Shown piece by piece: positions 10,664 through 17,662 of a stretch of DNA of 64,000 nucleotides. The stretch covers positions 4,789 through 68,788 of the forward strand of contig JAFXUK010000012.1 in NCBI GenBank assembly GCA_017525015.1, in the 5' to 3' direction. Positions within the stretch are counted from its first letter, which is position 1; every line of letters begins with the position of its first letter. Source of the DNA: Bacilli bacterium (GTDB taxonomy: Bacteria; Bacillota; Bacilli; RF39; UBA660). The position numbers and the translations under genes are program-made. Under the pieces are notes generated by a model. It was not told where the DNA came from. It searched no databases and was given only the letters and a program-made list of their open reading frames with translations.

Positions 10664-11074
10664 CTATTTAGGTCTCTTAGTACCATATTTACTACGGCCT
10701 TGTTTTCTGTTGTTAACACCTTGAGTATCTAAAGTACCACGTATAATGTGATAACGAACACCGATTAAGTCTTTAACACGACCACCACGTACAAGTACTA
10801 CGCTATGTTCTTGTAAATTATGTCCTTCACCTGGAATATAAGTATCAACTTCTCTTCCGTTTGATAATCTAACACGAGCATATTTTCTTAAAGCTGAGTT
10901 AGGTTTCTTTGGAGTACGAGTACCTACTTTAGTACAAACTCCTCTTTTTTGTGGACTATTTTGAACAGTAGCTTTTCTTTCCATACTATTAAAACCTACA
11001 TTTAAAACAGGGCTTTTACTCTTTTTAGTTTTATCTTTTCTGTTTTTTCTTACTAATTGATTAATAGTTGTCAT
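10664..11074 (-). CDS. rpsL: 30S ribosomal protein S12 (uS12)
   Basis: S12 sits at the decoding centre. From the ATG at 11074 (after GGGAGGAGG) the protein is 136 residues, with '[20 protein letters not shown]' and '[20 protein letters not shown]' intact, so the main streptomycin-contact lysine (E. coli Lys42) is wild type. An upstream frame extension to 11101 lies on the leader and is rejected. One oddity: in the normally invariant KDLPGVRYH loop the proline is isoleucine (residue 104; DNA reads ATC), the position of E. coli Pro90 where substitutions change streptomycin response and accuracy. First gene of the operon, directly behind a strong promoter. Confidence 0.98.
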   Translation of the reverse strand: MTTINQLVRKNRKDKTKKSKSPVLNVGFNSMERKATVQNSPQKRGVCTKVGTRTPKKPNSALRKYARVRLSNGREVDTYIPGEGHNLQEHSVVLVRGGRVKDLIGVRYHIIRGTLDTQGVNNRKQGRSKYGTKRPK

Positions 11075-11130
11075 TATTGTCCTCCTCCCATATACACACA
11101 TCCTGGTGTATCATACTTTTCATTAAATTA

Positions 11131-11150
11131 GGTTCTACCTAGATAGAACC
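11131..11150 (-). promoter_or_regulatory. Hairpin in the 5' leader of rpsL
   Basis: GGTTCTA-TCTAGG-TAGAACC forms a 7-bp stem between the promoter and rpsL. No T-run follows, so it is not a terminator; it may be a processing or protein-binding site for autoregulation of the str operon. The function is inference. Confidence 0.4.
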
Positions 11151-11170
11151 GGAATTTAAAATGCATCATT

Positions 11171-11199
11171 AATATAACATTTTATATATTTATTGTCAA
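11171..11199 (-). promoter_or_regulatory. Promoter of the rpsL-rpsG-fusA-tuf operon
   Basis: On the minus strand a consensus TTGACA (11194-11199), 17-base spacer and TATATT (11171-11176), directly after the terminator of the upstream gene. Confidence 0.85.
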
Positions 11200-11204
11200 C
11201 AAAA

Positions 11205-11225
11205 AAGTAAGCGTTTTGCTTACTT
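11205..11225 (-). terminator. Terminator after the 11220-11714 gene
   Basis: AAGTAAGC-AAAAC-GCTTACTT hairpin followed by T6 on the minus strand. It separates the two small membrane-protein genes from the str operon. Confidence 0.88.
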
Positions 11226-11714
11226 ATTTTCTTTATATCCTTCTGAAGTATATTTACTACAATTAATATATGGAGTAGATGTATAAGAATCAGTATCTGT
11301 ATCATAATATACCTTAGCATATCCACGACAAGATGAATCTTCGATTTCACTTTCTCTAATATATCCAAAGTCCTTAAGCATATCTAATGACACTTCTAAT
11401 TTATTAGCTCTTAATGGATAAAGTTCATTATCTTTAACATATCTAAGTGCTGCATCATTAACTTTGTTTTCTATTTTAACATAATCAGCTTTAAATCTAT
11501 TACCAGACACACTAATAATAATTAAAATAACAATAAGAACAAATACACCAGCCCAAACATATACAATATATCTAATATGTTTCTTTAATCCCATGAACTT
11601 TGTATATAAGTTCTTAAAGAATTCTCCAATCATTTTAAATAAATTTATAAAAAATCTTTTAACTTTCTTTAAAGTGAATTTTTTCTTTTTAGTAACTATC
11701 TTCTTATTTTCCAT
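11220..11714 (-). CDS. Unknown single-pass membrane protein with pilin-like C-terminal region
   Basis: 164 residues: a strongly basic, amphipathic N-terminus (~1-45), one membrane helix (~47-70), then an extracellular region with 'KVNDAALRYVKDNELYP', 'LDMLKDFGYI' and a cysteine-framed end 'CRGYAKVYYD' ... 'YINCSKYTSEGYKENK'. The same succession (KV..A..Y..D, DML...GY, C ... C.KYT) appears in the adjacent upstream protein, so the two are diverged paralogues. This external pattern resembles minor pilin-like secreted proteins of Gram-positives, but the basic N-terminus is not a prepilin leader. Start after AAAGGAGAA. It lies 2 bases after the neighbour. No function can be assigned. Confidence 0.7.
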   Translation of the reverse strand: MENKKIVTKKKKFTLKKVKRFFINLFKMIGEFFKNLYTKFMGLKKHIRYIVYVWAGVFVLIVILIIISVSGNRFKADYVKIENKVNDAALRYVKDNELYPLRANKLEVSLDMLKDFGYIRESEIEDSSCRGYAKVYYDTDTDSYTSTPYINCSKYTSEGYKENK

Positions 11715-11716
11715 TT

Positions 11717-12166
11717 CTATTCTCCTTTATGTTCATCAGTTGTGTATTTATTACATTTAACAAATACATCTATAATAGTAAAATCATACTTATCTTTTGA
11801 AACTAAACTGTTAGAAGTACATTTATTATTATCTTCATCAACTAATTCTGTAAGATAACCATTTTCAATTAACATGTCTGAAGTAATAACAAACACCTTA
11901 TTATTTAAATCAATATCTCTATCATATAAATATAAAGAACTGGCAGTTTTAACTTTATCTTCAAGATCATAATAATAATATACATCTATATTATCATTTT
12001 CTTTAGGTGGTTCCTCCTGAGGAGTTTCAACCACATTGCCATTAGAGGTACTGCTATTAACATCAGAATACATTTTTCTTATTTGTACAGTAACAAATAA
12101 TAATAATATGAACATAATTATTCCAACAGCAATTTCATCACGTAAACCGAAACCACGATTATTCAT
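11717..12166 (-). CDS. Small pilin-like membrane protein (degenerate prepilin N-terminus)
   Basis: 149 residues. The N-terminus 'MNNRGFGLRDEIAVGIIMFI' has a short basic leader, a G-F junction, an acidic residue at +5/+6 and then a hydrophobic helix, close to the class III/type IV prepilin pattern (G|FxxxE) but with Arg-Asp-Glu where a hydrophobic residue and Glu are usual. A linker rich in Pro/Glu/Asn follows, then a region with 'KVKTASSLYLYDRDI', 'SDMLIENGYLTEL' and 'CNKYTTDEH' shared with the next gene. ATG 12166 has GGAGG at about 10 bases; an upstream TTG would overlap it. The pair occupies the place where rpoB and rpoC lie in most Bacillota. Confidence 0.7.
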   Translation of the reverse strand: MNNRGFGLRDEIAVGIIMFILLLFVTVQIRKMYSDVNSSTSNGNVVETPQEEPPKENDNIDVYYYYDLEDKVKTASSLYLYDRDIDLNNKVFVITSDMLIENGYLTELVDEDNNKCTSNSLVSKDKYDFTIIDVFVKCNKYTTDEHKGE

Positions 12167-12240
12167 AATCTGCAAACCTCCAATATAACAATATAATTAT
12201 AATACATCTCATCCTATTTTTCCAGTTCTGTACAAAGAAA

Positions 12241-12263
12241 AAAGACAACAACTTGTTGTCTTT
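12241..12263 (-). terminator. Terminator after rplL
   Basis: AAAGACAACA / TGTTGTCTTT stem, T-run following on the minus strand. It is almost identical to the terminator after nusG (16055-16077). Confidence 0.92.
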
Positions 12264-12279
12264 CTATTTTAACTTAGAA

Positions 12280-12651
12280 TTAAGCTAATTCTACAGTTGC
12301 GCCAGCTTCTTCTAATTGTGCTTTAATTTCTTCAGCTTCTTTAGCAGGAACGTTTTCTTTAACATTTCCACCATTGTCAGCTAATGCTTTAGCTTCAACA
12401 AGTCCTAAACCAGTAATTTCCTTTAATAGTTTAATAACTTGCATCTTAGTAGCTCCTGAATCTTTTAATACTACAGTTTTAGCAGCATCATCTTCAGCAG
12501 CAGCTGCACCAGCAGCTGGAGCAGCAGCTACAGCTACAGCACTTGGATCTACTCCAAATTCTTCTTTCATTGCGTCAACTAATTCTTTTACTTCAAGAAT
12601 TGTCATTTCTTTTAAAGCACTTATAAAATCTTCTTTTGTTAATTTTGCCAT
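12280..12651 (-). CDS. rplL: 50S ribosomal protein L7/L12 (bL12)
   Basis: L7/L12 forms the flexible stalk that recruits translation GTPases. The 123-residue protein has the N-terminal dimerisation helix '[20 protein letters not shown]', an alanine-rich hinge (~40-55, [13 protein letters not shown]) and the C-terminal domain '[20 protein letters not shown]' ... '[19 protein letters not shown]'. It follows rplJ with a 28-base gap and ends at a strong terminator, so rplJ-rplL form a complete unit. In most relatives rpoB follows, but here it does not. Confidence 0.98.
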   Translation of the reverse strand: MAKLTKEDFISALKEMTILEVKELVDAMKEEFGVDPSAVAVAAAPAAGAAAAEDDAAKTVVLKDSGATKMQVIKLLKEITGLGLVEAKALADNGGNVKENVPAKEAEEIKAQLEEAGATVELA

Positions 12652-12679
12652 TTCAAATTTTCCTTTCCTATTTCCTAAA

Positions 12680-13171
12680 TTATTTTTCTAATTGTTCTGC
12701 ATATAAGTTTAATCCAATTGCTAAATCCTTAACATATTGAATCATACCACCAGCAAGCATTGTAAGTAAGCCTTCTCTTGATGGGATTGATGCATATTCT
12801 TTAAGTACAGCTAAATCTGCAGGAGCACCATTTATAATACCAACAGTAATGTTAGCTTTTTCATGATCTTTAGCAAATTTAGAGATAACTTTGATTGGTT
12901 CTAGAAGTTCTTTACCAAAAACAATTGCGTTAGGTCCTTCTAAGAAACCATTTAAGTCGATTTTCATATCATCTAAAGCTCTTTTTAATAATGTATTCTT
13001 GTATACTTTCATTTCTCCTTGAGCATCGATTAAGTTTCTTCTTAATTCATTTAATTCAGAAACTGTTAAGCCTTGGTAAGTAAATAAAACAACAGATTCA
13101 CTATTTTCGATATTAGATTTAATTTCATCAACTACGTTTTTCTTTTCTTCTAAAATCTTAGCACTTGCCAT
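12680..13171 (-). CDS. rplJ: 50S ribosomal protein L10 (uL10)
   Basis: L10 anchors L7/L12 dimers to 23S rRNA at the stalk base. The 163-residue product shows '[20 protein letters not shown]', '[17 protein letters not shown]', '[14 protein letters not shown]' and a hydrophobic/acidic C-terminal helix that binds L7/L12. AAAGGAGGG precedes the ATG. It is behind its own promoter and a structured leader, the standard arrangement for L10-mediated autoregulation. Confidence 0.98.
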   Translation of the reverse strand: MASAKILEEKKNVVDEIKSNIENSESVVLFTYQGLTVSELNELRRNLIDAQGEMKVYKNTLLKRALDDMKIDLNGFLEGPNAIVFGKELLEPIKVISKFAKDHEKANITVGIINGAPADLAVLKEYASIPSREGLLTMLAGGMIQYVKDLAIGLNLYAEQLEK

Positions 13172-13318
13172 TATTTCCCTCCTTTAAGGATAATCAAAAA
13201 GCTTTCCCATAAGGAAAGCTTAAAAATACACAAAAATAAGTGTTTGATAAGTCTTTCCCTCGGCAAGATTTATTTGTGCACTTGCTGTCTTTGGGTAATC
13301 GCTTTTTTTAACAATTCA
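13172..13318 (-). ncRNA. L10 leader (ribosomal-protein autoregulatory element) of rplJ-rplL
   Basis: About 145 untranslated bases lie between the rplJ promoter and its ribosome site. They hold several complementary segments and end in an attenuator-like hairpin. Position and length match the widespread L10 leader, to which L10(L12)4 binds to repress its own operon. The assignment rests on context and structure; no covariance search was run. Confidence 0.75.
13199..13221 (-). terminator. Attenuator-like terminator in the rplJ leader
   Basis: AAGCTTTCC-TTATG-GGAAAGCTT hairpin followed by TTTTTGATT on the minus strand, 25 bases before the rplJ start. It could end transcription inside the L10 leader when L10 is in excess; this mechanism is inferred. 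Confidence 0.65.
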
Positions 13319-13319
13319 T

Positions 13320-13348
13320 ATTATATTCTAATATCAATTAATTGTCAA
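13320..13348 (-). promoter_or_regulatory. Promoter of rplJ-rplL
   Basis: A consensus TTGACA (13343-13348), 17-base spacer and TATAAT (13320-13325) on the minus strand. The -35 hexamer overlaps the last codons and ends at the stop of rplA, so the promoter starts inside the upstream gene. Confidence 0.88.
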
Positions 13349-14036
13349 AAGAATTTTGATCAACTTTGATACCAGGACCCATTGTACTTGATACAGTAAT
13401 ACTATTGATATATTTACCTTTTAGTACACTAGGTTTAGCCTTAACAATTGTACTATATACAAATTCAAGGTTTTCTAATAATTTAGCTTCATCAAATGAA
13501 ACTTTACCGATAATAGTATGAACATTACCGAATGAATCAGTCTTGTATTCAACCATACCTTTTTTAATATCAGTAACAGCTTTTTTAGTATCCATAGTAA
13601 CAGTTCCTGTTTTAGGGTTTGGCATTAAACCTTTAGGTCCTAAAACACGTCCTAATTTACCTAATTGAGCCATCATATCTGGAGCAGCTACGATAACATC
13701 GAAGTCAAACCAGTTTTCTTTTTCCATTTTTTCAATCATATCAGTGTCGCCAACATAATCAGCTCCAGCAGCTCTAGCAGCATCTGCAGCTTCTCCTTTA
13801 GCGATAACTAATACTTTTTTAGCTTTACCAGTTCCATTAGGTAATACCATTGATCCTCTTAATTGTTGATCAGCTTTTTTTGTATCAAGATTTAAGTTAA
13901 ATGCAACTTCAACAGTACTATCAAATTTAGTTGTAGAAGTATCTTTAACTAATTTAATTGCTTCTTCTTTAGTATATTGAACATTTCTGTCTACTTTTTT
14001 AGAAGCTTCCACATACTTTTTACCTGATTTTCCCAT
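13338..14036 (-). CDS. rplA: 50S ribosomal protein L1 (uL1)
   Basis: L1 forms the mobile stalk near the E site. The 232-residue product has the family features '[20 protein letters not shown]', '[20 protein letters not shown]', '[19 protein letters not shown]', and the C-terminal '[17 protein letters not shown]'. TAGGAGG precedes the ATG. It lies 54 bases after rplK. No terminator separates it from rplJ; instead the rplJ promoter is built into its last codons. Confidence 0.98.
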   Translation of the reverse strand: MGKSGKKYVEASKKVDRNVQYTKEEAIKLVKDTSTTKFDSTVEVAFNLNLDTKKADQQLRGSMVLPNGTGKAKKVLVIAKGEAADAARAAGADYVGDTDMIEKMEKENWFDFDVIVAAPDMMAQLGKLGRVLGPKGLMPNPKTGTVTMDTKKAVTDIKKGMVEYKTDSFGNVHTIIGKVSFDEAKLLENLEFVYSTIVKAKPSVLKGKYINSITVSSTMGPGIKVDQNSFDN

Positions 14037-14090
14037 TTTTTTACCTCCTAATTGTGGTTTATTAGCGGATTATTTATAAATATTTTAAAA

Positions 14091-14699
14091 TTACTCTTCA
14101 GTTTTTTCTTCAGCTGATCCTTCAGCTTCTTCATCAGCTTTTTCGCCAATTACTTCAACTTCATGTTCAGCTGCAGCTTCAGCTTCTAATTCAGCTAACT
14201 TAGCTTCTCTCTTAGCTTGTTCAGCTTCTTCTTTAGCAGCTTCAGCAGCTTCTTCAGCTAACTCAACATCGTTAACACCTTTAACTGCAACACCCATATT
14301 TCTAGCTGTTCCTTCTACGATTCTCATAGCAGCTTCAATATCATTTGCATTTAAATCTGGTAACTTAGTCTCAGCAATATTCTTTAGATCTTCTTTTGTA
14401 ATAGTAGCTACGATTTGGTGAGCTCCTTTAGCACTACCCTTTTGAATCTTAGCAGCCTTCTTAATTAAGAAAGCAGCTGGAGCAGTCTTAAGAACAAAAT
14501 CGAAAGTTCTATCTTCATAAAGACTAATTTCAACTGGGATTATATCTCCCATTTTGTCTCTAGTTGCATCATTAAATTTTGTACAGAATTCTTGTAAATT
14601 AATACCTGCAGGTCCTAAAACAGTACCAACTGGTGGTGCTGGAGTAGCCTTACCTGCTGGAATTTGTAACTTGATTTTCTTTACGGCTTCTTTTGCCAC
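14091..14699 (-). CDS. rplK: 50S ribosomal protein L11 (uL11) with acidic/alanine-rich C-terminal extension
   Basis: L11 binds the GTPase-associated centre of 23S rRNA. The start is a GTG at 14699, 8 bases after AGGAGG, giving '[19 protein letters not shown]'; an in-frame GTG at 14708 lies on the ribosome site itself. The normal L11 body of ~141 residues ('[19 protein letters not shown]', '[16 protein letters not shown]') is complete. It is followed by about 60 extra residues, almost all Ala, Glu and Lys ('[20 protein letters not shown]' onward), which should form a long charged helix. Such a tail is not part of ordinary L11. No frameshift is needed to explain it. Confidence 0.96.
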   Translation of the reverse strand: MAKEAVKKIKLQIPAGKATPAPPVGTVLGPAGINLQEFCTKFNDATRDKMGDIIPVEISLYEDRTFDFVLKTAPAAFLIKKAAKIQKGSAKGAHQIVATITKEDLKNIAETKLPDLNANDIEAAMRIVEGTARNMGVAVKGVNDVELAEEAAEAAKEEAEQAKREAKLAELEAEAAAEHEVEVIGEKADEEAEGSAEEKTEE

Positions 14700-14708
14700 G
14701 AAAAACAC

Positions 14709-14808
14709 CTCCTAAAAAATTTTTTTCGCGAAAGTGGTCAAAGGCAATCCGCTTATTCCCTCCCACTTAAGCTAACTGCATGCAAAAACACACACAATTG
14801 CACCTAAG
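14709..14808 (-). promoter_or_regulatory. Leader of rplK-rplA, probable L1/L11 autoregulatory region
   Basis: About 100 untranslated bases between the promoter and rplK contain a GGGAGGG segment and complementary stretches (AAGTGGGAGG against CCACTT). By position it is where L1 represses its own operon in other bacteria. I did not identify a specific L1 site, so this is a contextual call. Confidence 0.45.
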
Positions 14809-14837
14809 ATACTAACATAAGTAAATGTAAATATCAA
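14809..14837 (-). promoter_or_regulatory. Promoter of rplK-rplA
   Basis: TTGATA (14832-14837), 17-base spacer and TAGTAT (14809-14814) on the minus strand. Confidence 0.7.
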
Positions 14838-14853
14838 GTCCTTTTAATAAAAA

Positions 14854-14873
14854 AGTACCAATTACTTGGCACT
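14854..14873 (-). terminator. Terminator after the 14874-16007 gene
   Basis: AGTGCCAA-GTAA-TTGGTACT, 8 pairs with one G-U, then T6 on the minus strand. Confidence 0.8.
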
Positions 14874-16007
14874 CTAATTTATAACATATCCCATTTCCTT
14901 AATTTTTCTAACAATTTGTAGTATTGGAAGTAAATCTTTAAAGTAATCATTGTACTTATTAGCTATTTCAGAAATATTTTGATACTTAGTAAAATAATCA
15001 GTATCATCATTTTCTTCTAAACTAGAACCTAGATTACCATCTAATTGATTCCAACCATATTTCAAATCTTGAGACATTGTACTTTCCAAATATACTCTCT
15101 TACTAATTTGATCAGATAACATATACATAATATTTTTCTTCTTATTATCATCTAAACCTATGAACATAGGCGATAATTCCATATTAACTTTCATGTTCTT
15201 TAATAGAACAATATCACTATCTAAATTCTCATTTACTCTAGCAACACTTCTATATATTGTTTTAATATAATCTCTACATACTTCGTTAGCTTTCTCTACA
15301 CTACCTAAACTAGTAGTCAAATTAACAAAGTCTTCTTTACTCATTGCTGGTATATTAACAACATGACCATCTACAACATCTGAACTTGAAATAATATAAC
15401 GATCATTATTATATATATCTTCACTCTTTAGATTAGATAATAATAAGTTTTCACTATCTTGATATAATAAAACTCTATCTAAGAATACAGAATTAACTTT
15501 ATCATAACCTAAAGACTTAATAACATCATTAGGTAACTTAGATATAACATTTTTACAATCCTTATATGTCATTACCAAATCATCTAAGCAACCTTCTGGT
15601 AATAACTTATAATATTTAGAATACTCATCATAAGCTACTAAAACATTATTAATCATTTGATAAGGTACAGTTGTAAAGAAATCATAATATATTTTTAATT
15701 TTTCAATTATAAAACTGTAATTACTCTTACCAAAATCGTTTTGATTTAAATAAACACCAGGTAGATTATCAGTTATTTCTTCAAAGCCCTTAACAAACTT
15801 AAGTAAGATATCTTTTGGTACAGCACTAATACTTCTTTCTAAAGACAAATATGAACGATTTAAATCATCTAATAAATTACTAGGTAATTTTCTTACTTCT
15901 TCCATATATGCTTTATAAGCTTTTTCTGCTACATCAATATTTTCATTTATTGAAGAAACATCAGGTTTATACTCCTTTGGTTCATTTACATTATCAAATT
16001 CTGTCAT
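14874..16007 (-). CDS. Unknown helical repeat protein inside the ribosomal-protein locus
   Basis: 377 residues, no signal peptide or membrane helix, rich in Leu, Asn, Asp and Tyr. At least four helical units recur with a 'LP.....DL...Y' pattern: 'VRKLPSNLLDDLNRSYLSLE', 'ISAVPKDILLKFVKGFEEI', 'KLLPEGCLDDLVMTYKDCKN', 'ISKLPNDVIKSL'. This suggests an alpha-solenoid-like cytoplasmic scaffold. I recognise no family. The ATG follows AGGTGAT. It lies between nusG and rplK, genes usually adjacent, and has its own terminator, so it looks like an insertion of a lineage-specific gene into an otherwise conserved block. It may join the nusG transcript only by read-through. Confidence 0.75.
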   Translation of the reverse strand: MTEFDNVNEPKEYKPDVSSINENIDVAEKAYKAYMEEVRKLPSNLLDDLNRSYLSLERSISAVPKDILLKFVKGFEEITDNLPGVYLNQNDFGKSNYSFIIEKLKIYYDFFTTVPYQMINNVLVAYDEYSKYYKLLPEGCLDDLVMTYKDCKNVISKLPNDVIKSLGYDKVNSVFLDRVLLYQDSENLLLSNLKSEDIYNNDRYIISSSDVVDGHVVNIPAMSKEDFVNLTTSLGSVEKANEVCRDYIKTIYRSVARVNENLDSDIVLLKNMKVNMELSPMFIGLDDNKKKNIMYMLSDQISKRVYLESTMSQDLKYGWNQLDGNLGSSLEENDDTDYFTKYQNISEIANKYNDYFKDLLPILQIVRKIKEMGYVIN

Positions 16008-16054
16008 ATGACAATCACCTACTATACACTCATATTATATATTTTGGAACAAAA

Positions 16055-16077
16055 AAAGACAACAATTTGTTGTCTTT
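16055..16077 (-). terminator. Terminator after nusG
   Basis: AAAGACAACAA / TTGTTGTCTTT stem with a minimal loop, T-run on the minus strand, just past the nusG stop. Nearly the same sequence as the rplL terminator. Confidence 0.92.
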
Positions 16078-16078
16078 A

Positions 16079-16615
16079 TTATTGTAATTTATTAACTTGG
16101 AATAACTCTACTTCAACAGGAGTTTCTTGTCCAAATAAATCTATTAATACATTTAATCTGTTGTTTTCCATATCAATACTATCAACAACACCATTCATAC
16201 CTTTGAATGGTCCATCTACGATAGTAACCTTTGTTCCAACACTCATCTCAGATTCAATATTAACTCTACTCATTCCAAGTTGTGCTAAAATACGATCTAT
16301 TTCTTGAGGCATTAAAGGTGTAGGTTTTGCTTTATGTCCACTTGAACCGATAAATCCAGTAACACCAGGAGTATTACGAACAATATACCAAGCTTCATCA
16401 GACATAATCATCTCTACTAAAACATAACCAGGGAACATCTTTTTAACTTTTTCTTTTTTTACGCCATCTTTAATTTCTACTTCAGTGGTTTCAGGAACAA
16501 TAACACGGAAAATGTTATCTTGCATTCCCATTGAAACAGCTCTTTGTTCCAATTTTTCTTTTACTTTAGTTTCATGTCCACTATACGTGTTAACTACGTA
16601 CCACTCTTTTTCCAT
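16079..16615 (-). CDS. nusG: Transcription termination/antitermination factor NusG
   Basis: NusG binds the RNA polymerase clamp and couples transcription to translation or termination. From ATG 16615 the protein is 178 residues: NGN domain 'EWYVVNTYSGHETKVKEKL' and 'MFPGYVLVEMIMSDEAWYIV', then 'NTPGVTGFIGSSGHKAKPTP', and a KOW domain 'VGTKVTIVDGPFKGMNGVVD'. The ATG overlaps the secE stop as TAATG, indicating translational coupling. A GTG 12 bases upstream is in frame but lacks room for a ribosome site. Confidence 0.98.
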   Translation of the reverse strand: MEKEWYVVNTYSGHETKVKEKLEQRAVSMGMQDNIFRVIVPETTEVEIKDGVKKEKVKKMFPGYVLVEMIMSDEAWYIVRNTPGVTGFIGSSGHKAKPTPLMPQEIDRILAQLGMSRVNIESEMSVGTKVTIVDGPFKGMNGVVDSIDMENNRLNVLIDLFGQETPVEVELFQVNKLQ

Positions 16616-16938
16616 TATGATAGCCACTCCTTCAATAATCCAGCCAAAACATATACAAGCTCAAAGAATCCAATAAATACTAAAACAAATATTACAACTG
16701 CTAAGGAATTCTTAAGAACTTCTCCCCCATTTGCCCAACGTACTTTTTTCATTTCTTTTTTTACGCCAGCAAAATATCCTTCTTTTTTTCCTTTTTCTTC
16801 TTTTACTTCTTCGTCAAGTTCTTTTTCGTCGTCTTCTACGACTTCTTTTTCGATGTCTTTAACCTTTCTGTTTTTTCTGATGTTTTTTTCTTCTACTTCT
16901 TCTACTTCAACATCTTTAATTTTCTTTTCTTTAGCCAT
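16615..16938 (-). CDS. secE: Preprotein translocase subunit SecE with charged N-terminal extension
   Basis: SecE clamps SecY in the translocon. The conserved part is the last ~55 residues: 'GYFAGVKKEMKKVRWANGGE' and one membrane helix (~78-100) ending 'LKEWLS'. Before it are about 50 residues of almost pure Lys/Glu/Val/Asp ('KDVEVEEVEEKNIRKNRKVK'), so the 107-residue protein is nearly twice the length of Bacillus SecE. The start follows AGAGGTGG. It heads a two-gene operon with nusG behind its own promoter; rpmG, usual just before secE, is not present here. Confidence 0.93.
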   Translation of the reverse strand: MAKEKKIKDVEVEEVEEKNIRKNRKVKDIEKEVVEDDEKELDEEVKEEKGKKEGYFAGVKKEMKKVRWANGGEVLKNSLAVVIFVLVFIGFFELVYVLAGLLKEWLS

Positions 16939-16991
16939 AAGCCCACCTCTAAATTTTTGTATTTAAAAAACACTTTTACGTGTTCAATAAG

Positions 16992-17020
16992 AATATACCA
17001 TATTCTAAAACTAAAAACAA
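16992..17020 (-). promoter_or_regulatory. Promoter of secE-nusG
   Basis: TTGTTT (17015-17020), 17-base spacer and TATATT (16992-16997) with a TGG extension on the minus strand. A weak AACAC/GTGTT hairpin plus T-run follows in the leader (about 16966-16985). Confidence 0.55.
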
Positions 17021-17026
17021 GAAAAA

Positions 17027-17045
17027 AGTTCGATAAAATCGAACT
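17027..17045 (-). terminator. Terminator after the sigma-factor gene
   Basis: AGTTCGAT-TTT-ATCGAACT hairpin plus T6 on the minus strand. It closes mrnC-rlmB-sigma. Confidence 0.9.
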
Positions 17046-17048
17046 AAA

Positions 17049-17654
17049 TCACATCTTTTCTAAAATTTTACTAATTTTAATCTTTATTCTTTGAATAGCA
17101 TTATCTACTTGTTTTAAATTCTTATTTAAAACAATTGCTATTTCATCATATTTTAAGCCACTAATCATTAAATCATATACTTCTTTTTCTGAATTAGATA
17201 AAGCTTTATATATATTATCAGTTAACTCTTTTAAGTGCTCTTCCTTTACCATATTATCTAAAGGATTATTTTCATTATTATCACTAATTAATTCACTTAA
17301 AGGAGATGAAGTCTTGTCATATATATATTCTAAACTTAATGTTTCATTCATTATCTTATTCTTATTAGTTGTAAATCTTCTAATGAAAGTTCTTATTCTT
17401 CTATCTACACATAAAGTAATAAAACTAGGTAAAGCCATTTCCTTATCTATTCTATAACTTACTAAAGCATCAGAAAATCCAACATCTGCTTCTTGATGCA
17501 ATTCATTATAATCTATTCCAAATTTATGAGATATATTTAAATACTTATGTATTTCAGTATCTATAATATATTTGTACTTTTGAAATAATAAATCTTTAGC
17601 ATTGTCATCATTTTCTCTTGCTAATTCAATTAATTTATCATCAGTAAAGTCCAT
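17049..17654 (-). CDS. Sigma-70 family RNA polymerase sigma factor, SigH-like by position
   Basis: 201 residues from ATG 17654 (after AGAGGTG). Region 2 is visible as 'DLLFQKYKYIIDTEIHKYL' through 'EADVGFSDALVSYRIDKEMA' and 'CVDRRIRTFIRRFTTNKNK'; region 4 as 'LSNSEKEVYDLMISGLKYDE' with the helix-turn-helix 'IAIVLNKNLKQVDNAIQRIK'. Region 3 is reduced. In Bacillus the gene between rlmB/yacP and secE is sigH, and the order here is the same, so a SigH-type alternative sigma factor is likely. Whether it governs competence, stress or something else is not visible. Confidence 0.88.
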   Translation of the reverse strand: MDFTDDKLIELARENDDNAKDLLFQKYKYIIDTEIHKYLNISHKFGIDYNELHQEADVGFSDALVSYRIDKEMALPSFITLCVDRRIRTFIRRFTTNKNKIMNETLSLEYIYDKTSSPLSELISDNNENNPLDNMVKEEHLKELTDNIYKALSNSEKEVYDLMISGLKYDEIAIVLNKNLKQVDNAIQRIKIKISKILEKM

Positions 17655-17662
17655 ATTCACCT

